Assembly: GCA_030386875.1 (NCBI GenBank)
Contig: CM059568.1
Location: 14,944,316-15,008,315, forward strand
Reading direction: 5' to 3'
DNA length: 64,000 nucleotides
Source: Morinoia aosen
Lineage: Eukaryota > Arthropoda > Malacostraca > Amphipoda > Talitridae
In this document: positions 53,470-64,000 of the stretch, one piece after another
Position numbering within the stretch: the first letter of the stretch is position 1
Layout of the letters: the number at the start of each line of letters is the position of its first letter
Made by a program: the position numbers and the translations under genes
The notes under the pieces: generated by a model
Databases searched by the model: none
What the model saw: only the letters and a program-made list of their open reading frames with translations
Told to the model about the DNA's origin: nothing

Positions 53470-54960
53470 ACACCATGGCAACAAACTACACATCATGGCA
53501 ACAAACTATACACCATGGCAACAAACTACACAACATGGCAACAAACTACACACCATGGCAACAAAATACACACCATAGCAACCAACTACACACTATGGCA
53601 ACAAACTACACACCATGGCAACAAACTACACACCATGGTAACAAACTACACACCATAGTAACAAACTACACACCATGACAACAAACTACAAACCATGGCA
53701 ACAAACTACACACCATAGAAACAAACTACACACTATGACAAAAAAATACACACCAAGGCAACAAACTACACACCATGGCAACAAACTACACACCATGGCA
53801 ACAAACTACACACCATGGCAACAAACTACACACCATGGCAACAAACTACACACCATGGCAACAAACTACACACCATGGCAACAAACTATACACCATGGCA
53901 ACAAACTACCCACCATGACAACAAACTATACACCATGGCAACAAACTACACACCATGGCAACAAACTATACACCATTGCAACAAACTATACACCATTGCA
54001 ACAAACTATACACCATGGCAACAAACTACCCACCATGACAACAAACTATACACCATAGCAACAAACTACACACCATGACAACAAACTATACACCATGGCA
54101 ACAAACTCCACACCGTGGCAACAAACTATACACCATGGCAACAATTTACCCACCATGACAACAAACTATACACCATGGCAACAAATTCCACACCGTGGCA
54201 ACAAACTATACACCATTGCAACAAACTATACACCATGACAACAAACTATACACCATGGCAACAAATTCTACACCGTGGCAACAAACTATACACCATTGCA
54301 ACAAACTATACACCATTGCAACAAACTATACACCATTGCAACAAACTATACACCATGGCAACAAATTCCACACCGTGGCAACAAACTATACACCATTGCA
54401 ACAAACTATACACCATGACAACAAACTATACACCATGGCAACAAATTCTACACCGTGGCAACAAACTATACACCATTGCAACAAACTATACACCATTGCA
54501 ACAAACTATACACCATTGCAACAAACTATACACCATTGCAACAAACTATACACCATGACAACAAACTATCCACCATGGCAACAAATTCTACACCGTGGCA
54601 ACAAACTATACACCATTGCAACAAACTATACACCATTGCAACAAACTATACACCATTGCAACAAACTATACACCATTGCAACGAACTATACACCATTGCA
54701 ACAAACTATACACCATGGCAACAAATTCCACACCGTGGCAACAAACTATACACCATTGCAACAAACTATACACCATGACAACAAACTATACACCATGGCA
54801 ACAAATTCTACACCGTGGCAACAAACTATACACCATTGCAACAAACTATACACCATTGCAACAAACTATACACCATTGCAACAAACTATACACCATTGCA
54901 ACAAACTATACACCATGACAACAAACTATCCACCATGGCAACAAATTCTACACCGTGGCA
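53470..54960. repeat. Satellite sub-domain rich in ccatggca and ccgtggca monomers
   Basis: Here gcaca monomers are replaced by acaaactacacaccatggca, acaaactatacaccatggca, acaaattccacaccgtggca and ccatgaca forms. It marks a sharp boundary with the gcacaccatt domain at about 53470. The same domain recurs at about 60380-61480. Confidence 0.9.
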
Positions 54961-57820
54961 ACAAACTACACACCATGGCAACAAACTGCACAGCATTGCA
55001 ACAAACTGCACAGCATTGCAACAAACTATACACCATTGCAACAAACTGCACACCATTGCAACAAACTGCACAGCATTGCAACAAACTGCACACCATGGCA
55101 ACAAACTGCACAGCATTGCAACAAACTATACACCATTGCAACAAACTGCACAGCATTGCAACAAACTGCACACCATGGCAACAAACTGCACAGCATTGCA
55201 ACAAACTATACACCATTGCAACAAACTGCACAGTATTGCAACAAACTATACACCATTGCAACAAACTGCACAGCATTGCAACAAACTATACACCATTGCA
55301 ACAAACTGCACACCATTGCAACAAACTGCACACCATGGCAACAAACTGCACAGCATTGCAACAAACTATACACCATTGCAACAAACTGCACAGCATTGCA
55401 ACAAACTATACACCATCGCAACAAACTGCACACCATGGCAACAAACTGCACACCATGGCAACAAACTGCACAGCATTGCAACAAACTATACACCATTGCA
55501 ACAAACTGCACACCATTGCAACAAACTATACACCATTGCAACAAACTGCACAGCATTGCAACAAACTGCACACCATTGCAACAAACTATACACCATTGCA
55601 ACAAACTGCACACCATGGCAACAAACTGCACAGCATTGCAACAAACTGCACACCATGGCAACAAACTATACACCATTGCAACAAACTGCACACCATTGCA
55701 ACAAACTGCACAGCATTGCAACAAACTGCACACCATTGCAACAAACTATTTACCATTGCAACAAACTACACACCATTGCAACAAACTATACACCATTGCA
55801 ACAAACTGCACAGCATTGCAACAAACTGCACACCATTGCAACAAACTATACACCATTGCAACAAACTGCACACCATGGCAACAAACTATACACCATTGCA
55901 ACAAACTGCACAGCATTGCAACAAACTGCACACCATTGCAACAAACTATACACTATTGCAACAAACTGCACACCATGGCAACAAACTGCACAGCATTGCA
56001 ACAAACTATACACCATTGCAACAAACTGCACACCATTGCAACAAACTATACACCATTGCAACAAACTGCACAGCATTGCAACAAACTGCACACCATTGCA
56101 ACAAACTGCACACCATTGCAACAAACTGCACACCATTGCCACAAACTGCACACCATTGCAACAAACTATACACCATTGCAACAAACTGCACACCATTGCA
56201 ACAAACTATACACCATTGCAACAAACTGCACACCATTGCAACAAACTGCACACCATTGCAACAAACTATACACCATTGCCACAAACTGCACACCATTGCA
56301 ACAAACTATACACCATTGCAACAAACTGCACACCATTGCAACAAACTATACACCATTGCAACAAACTATACACCATTGCAACAAACTGCACACCATTGCA
56401 ACAAACTGCACACCATTGCAACAAACTGCACACCATTGCAACAAACTGCACACCATTGCAACAAACTATACACCATTGCAACAAACTGCACAGCATTGCA
56501 ACAAACTATACACCATTGCAACAAACTACACACCATGGCAACAAACTGCACAGCATTGCAACAAACTGCACAGCATTGCAACAAACTATACACCATGGCA
56601 ACACACTACATACCATCGCAACAAACTACACACCATGGCAACAAACTGCACAGCATTGCAACAAACTATACACCATGACAACACACTACATACCATCGCA
56701 ACAAACTACACACCATGGCAACAAACTGCACACCATTGCAACAAACTATACACCATTGCAACAAACTATACACCATTGCAACAAACTACACACCATTGCA
56801 ACAAACTATACACCATTGCAACAAACTGCACAGCATTGCAACAAACTATACACCATTGCAACAAACTATACACCATGGCAACAAACTGCACAGCATTGCA
56901 ACAAACTATACACCATTGCAACAAACTGCACACCATTGCAACAAACTGCACAGCATTGCAACAAACTGCACACCATGACAACAAACTGCACAGCATTGCA
57001 ACAAACTATACAACATTGCAACAAACTGCACAGCATTGCAACAAACTATACACCATTGCCACAAACTGCACAGCATTGCAACAAACTGCACACCATGGCA
57101 ACAAACTGCACAGCATTGCAACAAACTATACACCATTGCAACAAACTGCACACCATGGCAACAAACTGCACAGCATTGCAACAAACTATACACCATTGCA
57201 ACAAACTGCACACCATGGCAACAAACTATACACCATTGCAACAAACTGCACACCATTGCAACAAACTGCACAGCATTGCAACAAACTATACACCATTGCC
57301 ACAAACTGCACAGCATTGCAACAAACTGCACACCATGGCAACAAACTGCACAGCATTGCAACAAACTATACACCATTGCAACAAACTGCACACCATGGCA
57401 ACAAACTGCACAGCATTGCAACAAACTATACACCATTGCAACAAACTGCACACCATTGCAACAAACTGCACACCATTGCAACAAACTATACACCATTGCA
57501 ACAAACTGCACAGCATTGCAACAAACTATACACCATTGCAACAAACTGCACACCATGGCAACAAACTGCACAGCATTGCAACAAACTATACACCATTGCA
57601 ACAAACTGCACACCATGGCAACAAACTGCACAGCATTGCAACAAACTATACACCATTGCAACAAACTGCACACCATGGCAACAAACTGCACAGCATTGCA
57701 ACAAACTATACACCATTGCAACAAACTGCACAGCATTGCAACAAACTATACACCATTGCAACAAACTGCACAGCATTGCAACAAACTATACACCATTGCA
57801 ACAAACTATACACCATTGCA
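53770..57820. repeat. Higher-order satellite block, copy 1
   Basis: The order of rare monomers here is repeated from about 60390 to the window end. Matched landmarks: acaaactacccaccatgaca at 53901 and 60521 (offset 6620), the acaaattctacaccgtggca/acaaactacacaccatggca junction at 54961 and 61481 (offset 6520), acaaactatttaccattgca at 55741 and 62281 (offset 6540), and acacactacataccatcgca at 56601 and 62781 (offset 6180). Confidence 0.9.
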
Positions 57821-58960
57821 ACAAACTGCACACCATTGCAACAAACTGCACACCATGGCAACAAACTGCACAGCATTGCAACAAACTATACACCATTGCA
57901 ACAAACTGCACAGCATTGCAACAAACTATACACCATCGCAACAAACTGCACACCATGGCAACAAACTGCACACCATGGCAACAAACTGCACACCATGGCA
58001 ACAAACTGCACACCATGGCAACAAACTGCACAGCATTGCAACAAACTATACACCATTGCAACAAACTGCACACCATTGCAACAAACTATACACCATTGCA
58101 ACAAACTGCACAGCATTGCAACAAACTGCACACCATTGCAACAAACTATACACCATTGCAACAAACTGCACACCATGGCAACAAACTGCACAGCATTGCA
58201 ACAAACTGCACACCATGGCAACAAACTATACACCATTGCCACAAACTGCACAGCATTGCAACAAACTGCACACCATGGCAACAAACTATACACCATTGCA
58301 ACAAACTGCACACCATTGCAACAAACTGCACAGCATTGCAACAAACTGCACACCATTGCAACAAACTATACACCATTGCAACAAACTGCACACCATTGCA
58401 ACAAACTATACACCATTGCAACAAACTGCACAGCATTGCAACAAACTGCACACCATTGCAACAAACTATACACCATTGCAACAAACTGCACACCATGGCA
58501 ACAAACTATGCACCATTGCAACAAACTGCACAGCATTGCAACAAACTGCACACAATTGCAACAAACTATACACCATTGCAACAAACTGCACACCATGGCA
58601 ACAAACTGCACAGCATTGCAACAAACTATACACCATTGCAACAAACTGCACACCATTGCAACAAACTATACACCATTGCAACAAACTGCACACCATTGCA
58701 ACAAACTGCACACCATTGCAACAAACTATACACCATTGCAACAAACTGCACAGCATTGCAACAAACTATACACCATTGCAACAAACTACACAGCATTGCA
58801 ACAAACTGCACACCATTGCAACAAACTATACACCATGGCAACAAACTGCACAGCATTGCAACAAACTGCACAGCATTGCAACAAACTATACACCATGGCA
58901 ACACACTACATACCATCGCAACAAACTACACACCATGGCAACAAACTGCACAGCATTGCA

Positions 58961-59920
58961 ACAAACTATACACCATGGCAACACACTACATACCATCGCA
59001 ACAAACTACACACCATGGCAACAAACTGCACACCATTGCAACAAACTATACACCATTGCAACAAACTGCACAGCATTGCAACAAACTGCACACCATTGCA
59101 ACAAACTGCACAGCATTGCAACAAACTGCACACCATTGCAACAAACTATACACCATTGCAACAAACTGCACAGCATTGCAACAAACTGCACACCATTGCA
59201 ACAAACTATACACCATTGCAACAAACTGCACACCATTGCAACAAACTATACACCATTGCAACAAACTGCACAGCATTGCAACAAACTGCACACCATTGCA
59301 ACAAACTATACACCATTGCAACAAACTGCACACCATTGCAACAAACTATACACCATTGCAACAAACTGCACAGCATTGCAACAAACTGCACACCATTGCA
59401 ACAAACTATACACCATTGCAACAAACTGCACACCATTGCAACAAACTATACACCATTGCAACAAACTGCACAGCATTGCAACAAACTGCACAGCATTGCA
59501 ACAAACTATACACCATGGCAACACACTACATACCATCGCAACAAACTACACACCATGGCAACAAACTGCACACCATTGCAACAAACTATACACCATTGCA
59601 ACAAACTGCACAGCATTGCAACAAACTGCACACCATTGCAACAAACTGCACAGCATTGCAACAAACTGCACACCATTGCAACAAACTATACACCATTGCA
59701 ACAAACTGCACAGCATTGCAACAAACTGCACACCATTGCAACAAACTATACACCATTGCAACAAACTGCACACCATTGCAACAAACTATACACCATTGCA
59801 ACAAACTGCACAGCATTGCAACAAACTGCACACCATTGCAACAAACTATACACCATTGCAACAAACTGCACACCATTGCAACAAACTATACACCATTGCA
59901 ACAAACTGCACAGCATTGCA
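58961..59920. repeat. 540-bp higher-order duplication inside the satellite
   Basis: The monomer order starting acaaactatacaccatggca, acacactacataccatcgca, acaaactacacaccatggca at 58961 is repeated from 59501. The offset is exactly 540 bases (27 monomers) and is followed by the same series of some 20 monomers. Confidence 0.9.
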
Positions 59921-60389
59921 ACAAACTATACACCATTGCAACAAACTATACACCATTGCAACAAAATATACACCATTGCAACAAACTATACACCATTGCA
60001 ACAAACTATACACCATTGCAACAAACTATACACCATTGCAACAAACTATACACCATTGCAACAAACTATACACCATTGCAACAAACTATACACCATTGCA
60101 ACAAACTATACACCATTGCAACAAACTATACACCATTGCAACAAACTATACACCATTGCAACAAACTACACAGCATTGCAACAAACTGCACACCATTGCA
60201 ACAAACTATACACCATGGCAACAAACTGCACAGCATTGCAACAAACTGCACAGCATTGCAACAAACTATACACCATGGTAACACACTACATACCATCGCA
60301 ACAAACTACACACCATGGCAACAAACTGCACAGCATTGCAACAAACTATACACCATGGCAACACACTACATACCATCGCAACAAACTAC

Positions 60390-63300
60390 ACACCATGGCA
60401 ACAAACTACACACCATGGCAACAAACTACACACCATGGCAACAAACTACACACCATGGCAACAAACTACACACCATGGCAACAAACTACACACCATGGCA
60501 ACAAACTATACACCATGGCAACAAACTACCCACCATGACAACAAACTATACACCATGGCAACAAACTACACACCATGGCAACAAACTATACACCATTGCA
60601 ACAAACTATACACCATTGCAACAAACTATACACCATGGCAACAAACTACCCACCATGACAACAAACTATACACCATAGCAACAAACTACACACCATGACA
60701 ACAAACTATACACCATGGCAACAAACTCCACACCGTTGCAACAAACTATACACCATGGCAACAATTTACCCACCATGACAACAAACTATACACCATGGCA
60801 ACAAATTCCACACCGTGGCAACAAACTATACACCATTGCAACAAACTATACACCATGACAACAAACTATACACCATGGCAACAAATTCTACACCGTGGCA
60901 ACAAACTATACACCATTGCAACAAACTATACACCATTGCAACAAACTATACACCATTGCAACAAACTATACACCATTGCAACAAACTATACACCATGGCA
61001 ACAAATTCCACACCGTGGCAACAAACTATACATCATTGCAACAAACTATACACCATGACAACAAACTATACACCATGGCAACAAATTCTACACCGTGGCA
61101 ACAAACTATACACCATTGCAACAAACTATACACCATTGCAACAAACTATACACCATTGCAACAAACTATACACCATTGCAACAAACTATACACCATTGCA
61201 ACAAACTATACACCATTGCAACAAACTATACACCATGGCAACAAATTCCACACCGTGGCAACAAACTATACACCATTGCAACAAACTATACACCATGACA
61301 ACAAACTATACACCATGGCAACAAATTCTACACCGTGGCAACAAACTATACACCATTGCAACAAACTATACACCATTGCAACAAACTATACACCATTGCA
61401 ACAAACTATACACCATTGCAACAAACTATACACCATGACAACAAACTATCCACCATGGCAACAAATTCTACACCGTGGCAACAAACTACACACCATGGCA
61501 ACAAACTGCACAGCATTGCAACAAACTGCACAGCATTGCAACAAACTATACACCATTGCAACAAACTGCACACCATTGCAACAAACTGCACAGCATTGCA
61601 ACAAACTGCACACCATGGCAACAAACTGCACAGCATTGCAACAAACTATACACCATTGCAACAAACTGCACAGCATTGCAACAAACTGCACACCATGGCA
61701 ACAAACTGCACAGCATTGCAACAAACTATACACCATTGCAACAAACTGCACAGCATTGCAACAAACTATACACCATTGCAACAAACTGCACAGCATTGCA
61801 ACAAACTATACACCATTGCAACAAACTATACACCATTGCAACAAACTGCACACCATTGCAACAAACTGCACACCATGGCAACAAACTGCACAGCATTGCA
61901 ACAAACTATACACCATTGCAACAAACTGCACAGCATTGCAACAAACTATACACCATCGCAACAAACTGCACACCATGGCAACAAACTGCACACCATGGCA
62001 ACAAACTGCACAGCATTGCAACAAACTATACACCATTGCAACAAACTGCACACCATTGCAACAAACTATACACCATTGCAACAAACTGCACAGCATTGCA
62101 ACAAACTGCACACCATTGCAACAAACTATACACCATTGCAACAAACTGCACACCATGGCAACAAACTGCACAGCATTGCAACAAACTGCACACCATGGCA
62201 ACAAACTATACACCATTGCAACAAACTGCACACCATTGCAACAAACTGCACAGCATTGCAACAAACTGCACACCATTGCAACAAACTATTTACCATTGCA
62301 ACAAACTACACACCATTGCAACAAACTATACACCATTGCAACAAACTGCACAGCATTGCAACAAACTGCACACCATTGCAACAAACTATACACCATTGCA
62401 ACAAACTGCACACCATGGCAACAAACTATACACCATTGCAACAAACTGCACAGCATTGCAACAAACTGCACACCATTGCAACAAACTATACACTATTGCA
62501 ACAAACTGCACACCATGGCAACAAACTGCACAGCATTGCAACAAACTATACACCATTGCAACAAACTGCACACCATTGCAACAAACTATACACCATTGCA
62601 ACAAACTGCACACCATTGCAACAAACTGCACACCATTGCAACAAACTATACACCATTGCAACAAACTGCACAGCATTGCAACAAACTATACACCATTGCA
62701 ACAAACTACACACCATGGCAACAAACTGCACAGCATTGCAACAAACTGCACAGCATTGCAACAAACTATACACCATGGCAACACACTACATACCATCGCA
62801 ACAAACTACACACCATGGCAACAAACTGCACAGCATTGCAACAAACTATACACCATGACAACACACTACATACCATCGCAACAAACTACACACCATGGCA
62901 ACAAACTGCACACCATTGCAACAAACTATACACCATTGCAACAAACTATACACCATTGCAACAAACTACACACCATTGCAACAAACTATACACCATTGCA
63001 ACAAACTGCACAGCATTGCAACAAACTATACACCATTGCAACAAACTATACACCATGGCAACAAACTGCACAGCATTGCAACAAACTATACACCATTGCA
63101 ACAAACTGCACACCATTGCAACAAACTGCACAGCATTGCAACAAACTGCACACCATGACAACAAACTGCACAGCATTGCAACAAACTATACAACATTGCA
63201 ACAAACTGCACAGCATTGCAACAAACTATACACCATTGCCACAAACTGCACAGCATTGCAACAAACTGCACACCATGGCAACAAACTGCACAGCATTGCA

Positions 63301-64000
63301 ACAAACTATACACCATTGCAACAAACTGCACACCATGGCAACAAACTGCACAGCATTGCAACAAACTATACACCATTGCAACAAACTGCACACCATGGCA
63401 ACAAACTATACACCATTGCAACAAACTGCACACCATTGCAACAAACTGCACAGCATTGCAACAAACTATACACCATTGCCACAAACTGCACAGCATTGCA
63501 ACAAACTGCACACCATGGCAACAAACTGCACAGCATTGCAACAAACTATACACCATTGCAACAAACTGCACACCATGGCAACAAACTGCACAGCATTGCA
63601 ACAAACTATACACCATTGCAACAAACTGCACACCATTGCAACAAACTGCACACCATTGCAACAAACTATACACCATTGCAACAAACTGCACAGCATTGCA
63701 ACAAACTATACACCATTGCAACAAACTGCACACCATGGCAACAAACTGCACAGCATTGCAACAAACTATACACCATTGCAACAAACTGCACACCATGGCA
63801 ACAAACTGCACAGCATTGCAACAAACTATACACCATTGCAACAAACTGCACACCATGGCAACAAACTGCACAGCATTGCAACAAACTATACACCATTGCA
63901 ACAAACTGCACAGCATTACAACAAACTATACACCATTGCAACAAACTGCACAGCATTGCAACAAACTATACACCATTGCAACAAACTATACACCATTGCA
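60390..64000. repeat. Higher-order satellite block, copy 2 (cut by window end)
   Basis: Same monomer order as 53770-57820 with net loss of about 440 bases in whole-monomer steps (offset falls from 6620 to 6180). The segments 56700-57820 and 62880-64000 are nearly identical, with only scattered differences such as cagcattaca at 63911, so the duplication is recent. Confidence 0.9.

Larger units (their letters stand above)
49661..64000. repeat. Giant 20-bp satellite array, about 717 monomers, runs off the window
   Basis: An unbroken head-to-tail array with an exact 20-base register for over 14.3 kb. Monomer classes include acaaactgcacaccattgca, acaaactatacaccattgca, acaaactgcacagcattgca, acaaactacacaccatggca, acaaattctacaccgtggca and acacactacataccatcgca. 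The left 3.8 kb (to about 53460) is almost all the first class with a c/a change at position 20. Later parts are mixed and organised in higher-order blocks. Twenty bases is not a multiple of three and monomers lack stops, so frames up to 1,907 codons are open on both strands; they are not genes. Confidence 0.98.

Noticed and set aside
49515..60678. Very long open frames (up to 1,907 codons) on both strands with His/Thr/Asn/Cys-rich 20-residue repeats
   Set aside because: They arise because a 20-base monomer without stop codons leaves every frame open with a 60-base period. Several frames and both strands are open at once, which no real gene shows.
49661..64000. CRISPR-like regular repeats
   Set aside because: There are no unique spacers; monomers are directly adjacent and the window is eukaryotic.
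1..64000. tRNA, rRNA or snRNA genes
   Set aside because: I scanned by eye for tRNA B-box and cloverleaf patterns and for conserved rRNA/snRNA strings and found none that I could support. A covariance-model scan would be decisive.

Overview
This is a eukaryotic nuclear window, most likely from an arthropod, and I lean towards an insect (inference, low confidence). The reasons are AT-rich DNA with spliced genes, a mitochondrial acyl-CoA dehydrogenase gene and an ANKRD29-like ankyrin gene with exact GT/AG exons, and a mixed repeat load: I-like and CR1/L2-like LINEs, Penelope-like, Tc1-like and piggyBac-like elements, and many minisatellites. No bacterial-type features (operons, ribosome binding sites, CRISPR) are present.

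Layout. (1) 0.3-2.5 kb: a decayed Tc1-like transposase split by about 1.5 kb of later DNA that includes a SINE-like insert with a perfect 14-bp target duplication. (2) 3.0-9.6 kb, minus strand: five consecutive exons of a medium-chain acyl-CoA dehydrogenase gene (ACADM). They are joined in phase, and the gene runs off the left edge before its catalytic C-terminal half. Its introns hold a piggyBac-like MITE (TTAA), a small inverted-repeat MITE and further SINE-like copies. (3) 9.7-10.85 kb: two related foldback elements with arms of about 135 bp. (4) 11.9-18.05 kb, minus: an apparently complete I-like LINE with both ORFs open. (5) 19.1-23.3 kb, minus: a decayed CR1/L2-like LINE with one frameshift and one stop. 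(6) 23.3-35.7 kb: no confident host gene. It holds several minisatellites (19-, 22-, 28-, about 65- and about 68-bp units), SINE-like repeats and one possible small coding exon at 31.56 kb.

(7) 35.7-46.6 kb, minus: the last seven exons of an ANKRD29-like gene. The exons are GC-rich, and the introns consist largely of different tandem repeats, most of which start within a few to tens of bases of a splice site. (8) 46.73-49.39 kb: two Penelope-like fragments in inverted orientation, enclosed as one unit by a 12-bp target duplication. (9) 49.66 kb to the window end: one continuous 20-bp satellite of more than 14.3 kb (about 717 monomers) with diverged monomer classes and a higher-order duplication of about 6.2-6.6 kb. 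The first ANKRD29-like exon is not seen, so this array probably lies in, or just 5' of, that gene's first intron.

The two host genes are unrelated in function: one enzyme of mitochondrial fatty-acid beta-oxidation and one ankyrin scaffold of unknown role. They share an odd feature. In each gene one exon has its 3' splice site and first coding bases tandemly multiplied into the upstream intron, next to SINE-like sequence. In the ankyrin gene this creates a second acceptor that would add exactly 31 in-frame residues. I found no clear new enzymatic or defence system. The most unusual content is this splice-site-linked repeat growth and the giant satellite.
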